From positions 124,001 to 188,000 of the forward strand of contig CP076357.1 of NCBI GenBank assembly GCA_018798825.1: a stretch of DNA of 64,000 nt, read 5' to 3'. Positions 27,667 to 35,873 of the stretch are shown piece by piece. Position 1 is the first letter of the stretch. Each line of letters opens with the position of its first letter. The position numbers and the translations under genes were made by a program. The notes below the pieces were generated by a model, which did no database searches, was not told the origin of the DNA, and worked only from the letters and a program-made list of their open reading frames with translations. The DNA comes from Ochrobactrum sp. BTU1. GTDB lineage: Bacteria; Pseudomonadota; Alphaproteobacteria; Rhizobiales; Rhizobiaceae.

Positions 27667-28914
27667 TCAGTTTTCGCTGATACCGAATACGGTCCATCGC
27701 GCATCGGGACCGGGCAGGCCAAGGAGACCTTTGCCGCATTCTTCTACGATCTGGTCGGCAAGAAGGATATGCTGGGTGCCGGAGTGGATGTCGCGATAAA
27801 AGCGCTGCATGGCCGTATTGTGAAGGGAGGCGCCGCGGGCGGCCCGATGCGCAAAGGTTGCCACATCCGAAACAATGTCGTGCATATAGCGCAGTGAGAG
27901 TTTCACCATGGTCATCTGATCGAGAGACGGGACTGCGCCCGAGGCCGTTGTCTTTGAGACATCTTCCCATGTTTCAAAAGCAAGTGCCCGCGCAGCCCTG
28001 TAGCGGGCTTCTGTATTGGCAAACTGAAATCGCAAGCTGGCACTGTCAGCACTCTTGCCAAATGGATCCTGCCGCTGGCGGATAACTTTGGCGAGTTCGT
28101 CGAGTATTCGGCGACCAACACCGATAGCCCAGCTTGTATGGGTGAGGGCGCTATAGCCAGCCAACCCCAGATGGCCCTGGGCCTGCCCACGTTTCGGCGC
28201 AGATTGCGTGAAGCTATAGGTCATGGAATCGGGCACGAAGAGATCTTCATCGGTTGCCAGAGTGTAGTCGAAACTCCCGGTGGCGCGCAGGCCCAAGACA
28301 TCCCAGTTGCCAAGCAATTGGATAGTTGAGCGCGGGTGATGGGCAACAATGATCTGCGGGGCGCCGGTTTCGTCTTTCAGAAGCTCCTTCCCGTTCGGGT
28401 CTTTGGGGTCGAGCAAAAAACATCCGGAATGTATCCATTCCGCGTGGAAGATAGAACTTCCATAAGCCCAGTTACCTCGGATCATGTAGCCGCCGTCGAC
28501 CTTACGGGCGAAGCCGCGCGGTACACCATTGCCTGCAATGGTGATATCGACGCCATTCTTGAAGACATTGGCAATCCCTTCGTCATCGAGATAAATTGCC
28601 ATTGTGGTGCCTTCCATATTGTTGACCATCGTGCACCAGCCAGATGATGCATGGGCATAGGAAAGCGCTGCCATCATTTTCATGGCATCGATTGGACGTA
28701 ATTCGGCACCACCAACCTCTTTGGGAAACAGCATCGTGTAGAAGCCCCCCTTACGCATGGCGTCCACAACATCGTCATGCATGCGTCCAAGGGATTCCGC
28801 TTCCTCAGCCTTTTCTTCAATCAAGGGTAGAATTTTACTCAGACGGTCGTTGAAGCCCTGAAGGAGCTCGGCATAGTTGTCGATCGTGTCAGTCCGGTGC
28901 ACGCTGGTATCCAA
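27667..28914 (-). CDS. Flavin-dependent monooxygenase, acyl-CoA dehydrogenase fold
   Basis: A 415-residue group D flavin monooxygenase of the acyl-CoA dehydrogenase superfamily (HpaB-C2, DszC/SfnC, HsaA, IacA and indole oxygenases are relatives). Typical segments are HASSGWCTMVNNMEG, GNWAYGSSIFHAEWI and DVLGLRATGSFDYTL. A CoA-dehydrogenase catalytic glutamate is not evident. I chose TTG 28914, which sits behind an AAGGGGA Shine-Dalgarno (28923-28929); an ATG at 28962 adds 16 residues. The paired FMN reductase lies 8 bp downstream. In an anthranilate setting an indolic substrate is plausible, but sulfone or phenol substrates cannot be excluded. Confidence 0.82.
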   Translation of the reverse strand: MDTSVHRTDTIDNYAELLQGFNDRLSKILPLIEEKAEEAESLGRMHDDVVDAMRKGGFYTMLFPKEVGGAELRPIDAMKMMAALSYAHASSGWCTMVNNMEGTTMAIYLDDEGIANVFKNGVDITIAGNGVPRGFARKVDGGYMIRGNWAYGSSIFHAEWIHSGCFLLDPKDPNGKELLKDETGAPQIIVAHHPRSTIQLLGNWDVLGLRATGSFDYTLATDEDLFVPDSMTYSFTQSAPKRGQAQGHLGLAGYSALTHTSWAIGVGRRILDELAKVIRQRQDPFGKSADSASLRFQFANTEARYRAARALAFETWEDVSKTTASGAVPSLDQMTMVKLSLRYMHDIVSDVATFAHRAARGASLHNTAMQRFYRDIHSGTQHILLADQIVEECGKGLLGLPGPDARWTVFGISEN

Positions 28915-28979
28915 GTTAGTTCCCCTTGATTTAGTGGTTATAAGCGGGAATGATACGAGCAAGAGTGGGAACAGACATT

Positions 28980-28995
28980 CCCCCCAGATGGGGGG
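28980..28995. promoter_or_regulatory. C6-AGAT-G6 palindrome upstream of luxR gene
   Basis: CCCCCC (28980-28985), AGAT, GGGGGG (28990-28995), 21 bp before the luxR ATG and 65 bp before the divergent oxygenase start. It is a candidate operator for the LuxR protein or an early hairpin in its leader. Confidence 0.4.
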
Positions 28996-29016
28996 CTTGG
29001 GAATTCGGGAGAGAGA

Positions 29017-29805
29017 ATGCCCAGGGATATATTATCGACAGACGAGCGAATATCTGCAGCGCTTTCCGTTGCGGAGAGTCGTAATTATGACGATTTCACA
29101 ATAGCTTGCGATTATTTTTCCGCGCATGTTCTGCGCGTGCGTTCGCTTGGAATTTATTTGCTGGAGAACAATCGTCCGCGCCTTTTTCACAGCATAAACA
29201 CGCCTACTGGTTTTTTGCTTGAATATCAGAACGGGCTTGCGGATTCGGATCCGATGATTGCGGCAGTTGTGCAAAATGCCAGTGCGGTCGCGGGCTCGCA
29301 ATTGCCGCAGAATGCGACTGGCAATGTGCCATTGATGCGAACGCTGCTTTACCGTTGGAACTACAACGATAACTTGTGCTGCCCGGTTTATGTGAGTGGC
29401 AAGATCCAGGCGCTGATCTACGCTGCCGGCTTCGAGATGCATGCAGCACAGCTCGAAGAACAGGTTTCACTGCTTTGCCGCTCGTCGGCACTTGCGCTGC
29501 GCAATATTCATGAAGCTCGTCCCGCCAATACGCCCGGTACCAATCTGGCAAATTTATCGCCACGTCTATCGACGGTCGCCCGCTTGCTGGCTGCAGGCAA
29601 TACCAACAAGCAAATTGCACGACATTTGGAGCTTTCACCCCATACTGTGAAGGATTATGTCGACGACCTGATCAAGCGGTTCGGTGTCCGCAACAGGACC
29701 GAAGTGGCGGTGCTTATCAATCGCATGAGCGGAGCGAGGAAAGCCGAGCCAGCGGGATTTATGCTATCGGGACAGGAGCGTGGTCTGCCCATAGAGCATT
29801 TCTGA
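29017..29805 (+). CDS. LuxR family transcriptional regulator
   Basis: A 262-residue regulator. A C-terminal LuxR/FixJ helix-turn-helix spans about residues 180-240 (LSTVARLLAAGNTNKQIARH, LSPHTVKDYVDDLIKRFGVRNRTE). The N-terminal 160 residues form a sensor-like domain that I cannot assign; it resembles a PAS/GAF or autoinducer-like fold, without a receiver aspartate pattern. It is divergent from the two-component oxygenase operon and is its likely activator, probably responding to a substrate instead of a quorum signal. Confidence 0.82.
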   Translation: MPRDILSTDERISAALSVAESRNYDDFTIACDYFSAHVLRVRSLGIYLLENNRPRLFHSINTPTGFLLEYQNGLADSDPMIAAVVQNASAVAGSQLPQNATGNVPLMRTLLYRWNYNDNLCCPVYVSGKIQALIYAAGFEMHAAQLEEQVSLLCRSSALALRNIHEARPANTPGTNLANLSPRLSTVARLLAAGNTNKQIARHLELSPHTVKDYVDDLIKRFGVRNRTEVAVLINRMSGARKAEPAGFMLSGQERGLPIEHF

Positions 29806-29853
29806 AACCGCTCTCTGTCATTTGGCTGATAATGCGTTTCGCTATCCGAGCTA

Positions 29854-30684
29854 TCAGGGACAGAGATACATGACCGCCCGGCTTTTTGGATCGCTCAGTG
29901 TGTCGATGACATTGCAGTGATGCGTATCCTCGATTTCAAAGGCTCTTGTTTCTACCCCCAATCCGTACCAGATGTTTGCGAGCAGGGCATTTTGACGTCT
30001 GAACTCCATAAGTTCATCGGCACCGACGCAGCAATGAACTGCAATATCCGGACGCGGGCGCTGCAGCGCGGCGCTTTCTGTGAGGGCTTCTTCTGCATCC
30101 ATCTGGAAAATGTCGTTCATTTTGGTTCTCAAAAGCGGACGCAAATCGTGTAATCCGCTGATGGACAGGACCCGTTTGATCCGCTCTGCTGACGCTTTTG
30201 CTATGGGCGCATTTTCGCAAGCCATGCGGCTGACCAGATGTCCTCCCGCGGAATGCCCCGACAAGGCGATGTCACCGTCCACTTCCTGTGCTAACAGGTC
30301 GATGAAGCGGCCAATTTCGTTGGTAATGTCGGAAATGCGCGCTTCGGGGCAGAGCGTATAGCTCGGCATGGCAACGCGATATCCGCGCTCAAGCGCGCCC
30401 TGCGCCAGATGCGACCAGTAGCTTTTATCCAGCCCCTTCCAGTAGCCCCCATGAACATAGACGAGAGTACCTTTGGCCGCACCATCGGGCAAAAGTAGGT
30501 CGTACTGGTTTCGCTCGCGCTCTCCATAGGCGATGTTGGGTATCAAACGACCCTGATCGCGCATCGTCTCGCGAAAGCCTAAGGCTAGTTTCGTCCAGCG
30601 CGGAGGATAGCTGGCTGAACCACTGATGGCCTTCATATTATCATATGCGGTATCGAAGTCTTGAAGCAATGGAGTCTCCTGCAT
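29854..30684 (-). CDS. Arylformamidase-like alpha/beta hydrolase
   Basis: A 276-residue alpha/beta hydrolase carrying the HGGxW motif (YVHGGYWKG) typical of kynurenine formamidase-type enzymes, with the nucleophile Ser in LSGHSAGGHLVSRM and a likely catalytic His in EDTHHCNVID. It lies 20 bp after the 2-aminobenzoate-CoA ligase gene on the same strand. A natural reaction is removal of a formyl group from N-formylanthranilate (or N-formylkynurenine), giving anthranilate for the ligase. The start may be ATG 30684 or TTG 30669, the latter having AGGAGA just upstream. The substrate is inferred. Confidence 0.8.
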   Translation of the reverse strand: MQETPLLQDFDTAYDNMKAISGSASYPPRWTKLALGFRETMRDQGRLIPNIAYGERERNQYDLLLPDGAAKGTLVYVHGGYWKGLDKSYWSHLAQGALERGYRVAMPSYTLCPEARISDITNEIGRFIDLLAQEVDGDIALSGHSAGGHLVSRMACENAPIAKASAERIKRVLSISGLHDLRPLLRTKMNDIFQMDAEEALTESAALQRPRPDIAVHCCVGADELMEFRRQNALLANIWYGLGVETRAFEIEDTHHCNVIDTLSDPKSRAVMYLCP

Positions 30685-30704
30685 GTTTCACGCTTTAAGC
30701 GGCG

Positions 30705-32333
30705 TTAGACGCGGCTTTCGGCGGCCGCCTGCGCGCGCAGGGCGGATCGCTGCAATTTTCCAGATTCTGTCTTGGGAAGGTTCGAAACCCAGCTTATCAG
30801 GCGCGGATACTTGTAGGGCGCGAGCTCACTTTTGACATGGCGTTGCAGTGTTTCCTGCAAGTTTGCATTGCCACTATAGCCCTCGTTCAACACGACATAG
30901 GCCTTTACGATGCAGCCACGTTCCTCATCGGGCGCTGCAACGACGCCACATTCTGCGACTGCTGGATGCGCGAGCAGGCTGGCTTCGACCTCAGGTCCGG
31001 CGATATTGTACCCGGCGGAAACAATCATGTCGTCATTGCGCGCCTGATACCAGAAATAGCCGTCCTCGTCCATCACATAGGTATCGCCGGTGATATTCCA
31101 TCCGTTCTCGACATATTTGGTCTGACGCGGATCGGCCAGATATTTGCAGCCGAGCGGTCCGCGAACGGCAAGGCGACCTGGAGTGCCGGGCGCGCATTCC
31201 TTCCCGTTGTCATCAATCACGCGTGCTTCATAGCCGGGAATTGGCTTGCCAGTGGCGCCAGGACGAATATCGTTTTCAGGCGAGGAAATGAATATATGGA
31301 GCATTTCAGTTGCACCAATACCGTCTGCAAGCGAGAGCCCGGTCGCACGCTTCCATGCTTCGAAGGTCGGTAAAGGCAGAGCCTCACCAGCTGAAACACA
31401 TTTGCGCAGCGAAGACAGATCATATTGATCGAACTTGGAAAGCATAGCGCGGTAAGCGGTTGGCGCGGTAAAACAAACGGTCGGCTTATATTCTCCAATC
31501 GCGAGCGCAAGATCATGCGGTGCAGTCTTTGGGGGAAGCGCAGTCGAAGCACCAATCCTGAAGGGGAACAAAACTAGTCCACCAAGTCCGAAAGTGAAGG
31601 CCAGGGGCGGCGAACCGATGAAGATATCGTCTTCGGTCGCGTCCAGAATGTGATGTGCATAGCAGTCGCATACAATAAGCAGGTCACGGTGGAAGTGGAT
31701 GGTCGCTTTCGGCAGGCCAGTGGTTCCCGATGTAAAGCCTAGGAGGCAGGGGTCGTCTGCGCGTGTTGCCACTGCTTCAAAGTCGCTCGATGCGTCTGCC
31801 AGCAATGCGCCAAGCTCACCACCCGCATTGTCCTCCCAGGTCACCACGGTCTTAATATACTCAGTCTGTGCAAGGGCAATTTGCATTTCACTGATCAGTG
31901 CGTTGTCGCAGATAGCGATGCTGATTTGAGCTTTGTCGATGATCTGGACCAGTTCCTTGGCGCGCAACAGGGGCATGGTCGCGACAACCACGCCACCTGC
32001 CTTTATGATTGCGAGATAGAGTGCAATCTTGGTCGGGTTATTGCCCGAGCGTATCATCACACGATTGCCCGTTTTCATACCCAGCTTGTCGGTCAGGACA
32101 TTTGCGATCTTGTTGATCATTTCGGCAAGATCGCTATAGGTCCAACGGATGCCGGGCGCTTGCAAAGCGACCCGGTCACCTTTGCCTTTGCTCAGATGTG
32201 TATCCACCAGTTCATAGGTGGCGTTCAGCTGTTCGGGGTAGCCGAGTGCGTCGAGATTGATGATGTCTGGTAGAAGTTCCGCAGCCGGGAGATTATCCAG
32301 AACGAATGTGTCCATATGAGCGCTGGGGTGCAT
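30705..32333 (-). CDS. 2-aminobenzoate-CoA ligase
   Basis: A 542-residue acyl-adenylate-forming CoA ligase. The P-loop is GFTSGTTGLPKATIHFHRD, the A5-type motif is DGIGATEMLHIFIS, then GDTYVMDEDGYFWYQARNDDMI, and the catalytic lysine is in LPKTESGKLQRSALR. The FGLGGLVLFPFR and GATEMLHIF segments are characteristic of benzoate/aminobenzoate ligases. It activates anthranilate to 2-aminobenzoyl-CoA with ATP, supplying the monooxygenase/reductase at 16485. AGGAGA lies six bases before the ATG. It follows the LIV transporter genes in one minus-strand run, so uptake and activation are probably co-expressed. Confidence 0.88.
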   Translation of the reverse strand: MHPSAHMDTFVLDNLPAAELLPDIINLDALGYPEQLNATYELVDTHLSKGKGDRVALQAPGIRWTYSDLAEMINKIANVLTDKLGMKTGNRVMIRSGNNPTKIALYLAIIKAGGVVVATMPLLRAKELVQIIDKAQISIAICDNALISEMQIALAQTEYIKTVVTWEDNAGGELGALLADASSDFEAVATRADDPCLLGFTSGTTGLPKATIHFHRDLLIVCDCYAHHILDATEDDIFIGSPPLAFTFGLGGLVLFPFRIGASTALPPKTAPHDLALAIGEYKPTVCFTAPTAYRAMLSKFDQYDLSSLRKCVSAGEALPLPTFEAWKRATGLSLADGIGATEMLHIFISSPENDIRPGATGKPIPGYEARVIDDNGKECAPGTPGRLAVRGPLGCKYLADPRQTKYVENGWNITGDTYVMDEDGYFWYQARNDDMIVSAGYNIAGPEVEASLLAHPAVAECGVVAAPDEERGCIVKAYVVLNEGYSGNANLQETLQRHVKSELAPYKYPRLISWVSNLPKTESGKLQRSALRAQAAAESRV

Positions 32334-32378
32334 GCTCGTCTCCTGTCAAATGCCAAAAATTTGCGTTTGCCCACGGGG

Positions 32379-33077
32379 TCAAACGTGCAAGTAACGTTCC
32401 TTGATGTCCGGGGTGTTCAAAAGCGCACTATTGTCGCCACTCCACACCACTCGGCCTTTTTCTATAACGACGTGACGGTCCGCAAAGCGTGCGAGCGCAT
32501 CAACATTTTTGTCGATAACGAGGATTGCATCGCCTTCATCCTTGATGTTGCGCAGGCAGGACCAGATCTCTTCGCGCATGAGGGGTGACAATCCTTCGGT
32601 CGCCTCGTCGAGTACAACCATCTTTGGATTGGTCATCAGTGCGCGACCGACCGCCAGCATTTGCTGCTCGCCGCCGGAAAGCTGGTTGCCCATGTTGCGG
32701 CGCCGTTCCTTAAGGCGCGGGAACATGCGGTAGATGCTTTGTAGCGTCCATTTGGATGAGCGCGCGTCTGAGCGCCGGGTGGCCAGAAGGTTTTCCTCGA
32801 CGCTCAGTGTCGGAAATATCTGTCGCCCTTCCGGAACAAGTCCTAGACCCTCACGCGCTATTGCATGCGGGGGCTTGCCGGTAACGTCGTGGCCATTGAC
32901 AAAAACCTTGCCACCTTTGGGCGGCAGCAAGCCGAAGATTGATTTGATGGTCGTGGTTTTGCCCATACCATTTCTGCCGAGGATGGTCACGACCTCACCC
33001 GCGCCGATTTCAAAATCGATCCCGAAGAGAACGCGGGACTGGCCATAGGCGTTCTGGAGCCCTTCGACTTTCAACAT
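32379..33077 (-). CDS. livF: LIV-type ABC transporter ATP-binding protein LivF
   Basis: A 232-residue ABC ATPase. Walker A is GRNGMGKTT, the signature is LSGGEQQMLAVGRAL, and Walker B is MVVLDEATEGLSP. The usual VEQN after Walker B is changed to VIDKN. The overall form is LivF of branched-chain amino acid-type importers, a family that also carries aromatic acids. Its start overlaps the livG stop by 7 bp. In this operon it likely powers uptake of anthranilate or a precursor. Confidence 0.87.
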   Translation of the reverse strand: MLKVEGLQNAYGQSRVLFGIDFEIGAGEVVTILGRNGMGKTTTIKSIFGLLPPKGGKVFVNGHDVTGKPPHAIAREGLGLVPEGRQIFPTLSVEENLLATRRSDARSSKWTLQSIYRMFPRLKERRRNMGNQLSGGEQQMLAVGRALMTNPKMVVLDEATEGLSPLMREEIWSCLRNIKDEGDAILVIDKNVDALARFADRHVVIEKGRVVWSGDNSALLNTPDIKERYLHV

Positions 33078-33832
33078 TGTGTGGCCTCCTCTTCACCCAG
33101 ATAGGCGGCGCGCACGTCTGGATCGGACCGCACTGCCGCGGGTGTTCCCGATGCGATGACGCGCCCGTAGACAAGCACACTCACTTGATCAGCCAGAGAG
33201 AAAACGGCATCCATGTCATGTTCGATCAGAACAAGAGTATGGGTTTTACGCAGCGAGCGCATTAACTCAACGAGCACCACCGATTCTTCGTGGCTGGTGC
33301 CCGCCAAAGGCTCATCGAGCAGTAGCATTCGCGCCTTGGTGGCGAGAGCGATGGCTATCTCAAGCTGGCGTTTCTCGCCATGAGAAAGCGCTCCTGCCCG
33401 ACGATGGGCGCGGTCATCGAGCTGCACACGGGCAAGGGCTGCCATTGCTTGTTCATTGACTTTGGCTTCCTTGCTTGCCGCCTGAAAGAAGCGGAAACTC
33501 GAGCCGGATCGGGCCTGAACCGCGAGTGCAACATTTTCAAGTACGCTGAAGCCTTCAAGGACCGATGTAATCTGAAACGAGCGCGCAAGCCCCAGATGGA
33601 CACGATTGGGCATGGGCAAATTCGTAATATCTTGGCCGTCGAAGACCACCGTGCCCCGGTCGCTTTTAAGGTTTCCCGAAAGCTGATGGATCAGCGTGGT
33701 CTTGCCCGCGCCATTCGGACCGATCAACGCATGGATCTCGCCGTGCCTGACGGTGAGATTGATACCGTCTGTGACCTTAAGTGCGCCGAAGCTTTTGTGC
33801 AGTTCATGAACCTTTAGAAGCTCATTCGACAT
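33071..33832 (-). CDS. livG: LIV-type ABC transporter ATP-binding protein LivG
   Basis: A 253-residue ABC ATPase with Walker A GPNGAGKTT, signature LSHGEKRQLEIAIAL, Walker B MLLLDEPLAG and H-loop LIEHDMD. I chose ATG 33832 with GGAGG just upstream, overlapping the end of livM by 11 bp; the ATG at 33844 would lie upstream of the Shine-Dalgarno. It pairs with LivF on the cytoplasmic face of the LivHM channel. Confidence 0.87.
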   Translation of the reverse strand: MSNELLKVHELHKSFGALKVTDGINLTVRHGEIHALIGPNGAGKTTLIHQLSGNLKSDRGTVVFDGQDITNLPMPNRVHLGLARSFQITSVLEGFSVLENVALAVQARSGSSFRFFQAASKEAKVNEQAMAALARVQLDDRAHRRAGALSHGEKRQLEIAIALATKARMLLLDEPLAGTSHEESVVLVELMRSLRKTHTLVLIEHDMDAVFSLADQVSVLVYGRVIASGTPAAVRSDPDVRAAYLGEEEATQC

Positions 33833-34832
33833 CGGAGCCTCCACGCAGCTTGCGGATCAGCCCGCCGATACCGTCGCGGCTGAAGAGCACGACGAGAACG
33901 AGGAAAAGACCGAGGCCGAGCTTCCAGTGCTCGGAAAAGTGAGCCAACACTTCTTCCAGAACAATAAAGGCTGTTGCGCCGAGCACCGGGCCTATCAGCG
34001 TGCCCATGCCACCCAATACAACCATGACAATCAGTTCCCCAGAGCGCTGCCAGCTCATAAACGCGGGCGAAACGAACTGGATCTGATTGGCTAGAAGAAC
34101 GCCTGCAATCGCCGCCGCAACGCCAGCAATTACGTAAGCAGTGAGCTGAAACGAGAAGGTCGAGAAGCCTATAGCGCGCATACGCACCGGATTATCCCTT
34201 GTTCCACGTAGCACGCGACCGAACCTTGAATGCACCAACATGCGGAAGATGAAGAACGCGCTAATCAGCAATGCCAGCACGAAATAGAACAACACAAGAT
34301 TGCTCGAAAGCAGTGCATTGTTAAACAGTGTGGAACGCGACGACAGCGTCATTCCATCGTCACCGCCAAAGGCCGACAGAGACACCATGAAGAAAAAGGC
34401 CATTTGACCAAAGGCCAGGGTGATCATGATGAAATAGACGCCGCTGGTTCTCAGCGAGATGTAGCCGGTGACGAAGGCGAAGATCGCCGCGGAAATGATG
34501 GCAGCGATCAGCTGCAGAAGCAGATCATCTACACCATAGCTCGACAGGATTCCGACGGCATAGGCCCCAATGCCGATATAGGCGGCATGGCCGAATGACA
34601 CGAGTGCGCCGTAACCCATGATGAAGTTGAGTGACAGTGCTGCTAGCCCAAAAATCATGATGCGGGTGACGATTACAAGAAGAAAGCTATCGTCCAGGAC
34701 AGATGCAACAAGTGGAACAATTGCGAATGCCGCAAATACCAGCCACGGTCCTGTATCCTGTAAACGGGACCGCTGGTCGTTTGGCTTTTCCGGTGTAGCG
34801 ACAGTGTCGATGATGGGGGAAATATCGCTCAT
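33822..34832 (-). CDS. livM: LIV-type ABC transporter permease LivM
   Basis: A 336-residue inner-membrane permease with about nine to ten hydrophobic segments. The family segment SLNFIMGYGALVSFGHAAYIGIGAYA is near residues 65-90, and VVLGGMGTLIGPVLGA lies near the C-terminus. It has a hydrophilic N-terminal tail of about 30 residues. The ATG overlaps the livH stop by 4 bp, so the two are coupled. Confidence 0.87.
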   Translation of the reverse strand: MSDISPIIDTVATPEKPNDQRSRLQDTGPWLVFAAFAIVPLVASVLDDSFLLVIVTRIMIFGLAALSLNFIMGYGALVSFGHAAYIGIGAYAVGILSSYGVDDLLLQLIAAIISAAIFAFVTGYISLRTSGVYFIMITLAFGQMAFFFMVSLSAFGGDDGMTLSSRSTLFNNALLSSNLVLFYFVLALLISAFFIFRMLVHSRFGRVLRGTRDNPVRMRAIGFSTFSFQLTAYVIAGVAAAIAGVLLANQIQFVSPAFMSWQRSGELIVMVVLGGMGTLIGPVLGATAFIVLEEVLAHFSEHWKLGLGLFLVLVVLFSRDGIGGLIRKLRGGSDVE

Positions 34833-35755
34833 CGCGTTCCTCCCTGCGCCGGGAACAGGCCCGTCGGACGGAAGTAGAGAACGGCTGCCATGAGGATATA
34901 GGTGAGCATTGGCACGAGCGTGCGTCCCATTTGGGAGGCGGCTGCCGGATCAAGCAGATTACGGAGCAGCATGGGCCCGAAGGTACGGCCAAGCGTATCA
35001 ACGAGGCCTACAGTTATGGCTGCAACAAAAGCCCCACGCACGGAACCGACCCCACCGATCACGATAACGACAAATGTCAGGATTAAGATGGAGTCACCCA
35101 TGCCCGGATCGACGGAGAGTATGGGGGAAATCATGCCACCCGCAAAGCCGGCAAGCATTGCGCCAAGTCCGAAGACCACCATGAAGAGGCGACGAATATT
35201 GATACCGAGAGCCGAGACCATGTCGCCGTTGCTTGCGCCGGCACGCAACAGCATGCCGATGCGGGTGTGATTGACGAGGAGGTACAGACCGGCTGCCGTG
35301 AGAAGACCGGCCGCAATGATCAGCAGGCGGTAGACGGGATATCGAAGGTTCCCAAAAAGCTGGATAGAACCGGAGAGGGATTCGGGCATCGGCACGCTGA
35401 GCGGCGCTGCGCCCCAGATAATCTTCACCAGTTCGTTCACAATCAGGATCAGTCCAAATGTCGCCAAAACCTGATCAAGATGGCTACGTTCGTATAGTCG
35501 TCGAAACACCAAAACTTCCAGTACAATGCCGATGACGAGGGTAACCGGAAGGGCGATCAGGATGCCATAAAGGAAACTGGTGGTCATGGCAGTGAAAGTC
35601 GCGGTCAGATAAGCACCGACCATGTAAAGAACGCCATGAGCCAAATTGATGAGGTCCATGACGCCGAAGATCAGCGTTAGCCCGGCGGCGACGAGAAAGA
35701 GCAAAATGCCAAACTGAATCCCATTGAGGGACTGCAGCAAGAAGAGATTGAGCAT
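34829..35755 (-). CDS. livH: LIV-type ABC transporter permease LivH
   Basis: A 308-residue inner-membrane permease. QSLNGIQFGILLFLVAAGLTLIFGVMDLINLAHG at the N-terminus (seen in parts) is the hallmark of LivH, and VVIGGVGSVRGAFVAAI is near the C-terminus. It is the first membrane gene after the binding protein; a stable hairpin (35790-35816) sits in between. Confidence 0.87.
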   Translation of the reverse strand: MLNLFLLQSLNGIQFGILLFLVAAGLTLIFGVMDLINLAHGVLYMVGAYLTATFTAMTTSFLYGILIALPVTLVIGIVLEVLVFRRLYERSHLDQVLATFGLILIVNELVKIIWGAAPLSVPMPESLSGSIQLFGNLRYPVYRLLIIAAGLLTAAGLYLLVNHTRIGMLLRAGASNGDMVSALGINIRRLFMVVFGLGAMLAGFAGGMISPILSVDPGMGDSILILTFVVIVIGGVGSVRGAFVAAITVGLVDTLGRTFGPMLLRNLLDPAAASQMGRTLVPMLTYILMAAVLYFRPTGLFPAQGGTR

Positions 35756-35789
35756 GAGGGATTTCCGAAACTCGTTGTACTGAAACCTG

Positions 35790-35816
35790 GTTCACGCCAG
35801 ACGAATTGGCGTGAAC
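35790..35816 (-). terminator. Intercistronic hairpin between binding protein gene and livH
   Basis: GTTCACGCCA (35790-35799), 7-nt loop, TGGCGTGAAC (35807-35816). A perfect 10-bp stem with no U tract on the minus strand. Such hairpins protect the upstream mRNA end and lower downstream expression, keeping the binding protein in excess over the membrane parts. Confidence 0.6.
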
Positions 35817-35873
35817 TGTTTCAGACTTGGAAATTGAGGACTGTGCTCACTTGAGCGACCTTCTTCCACCCCG

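Noticed and set aside
27660..27970. N-terminal extension of the FMN reductase
   Set aside because: The extra 100 residues lie within the oxygenase gene in another frame; the ATG at 27658 gives the normal family length.
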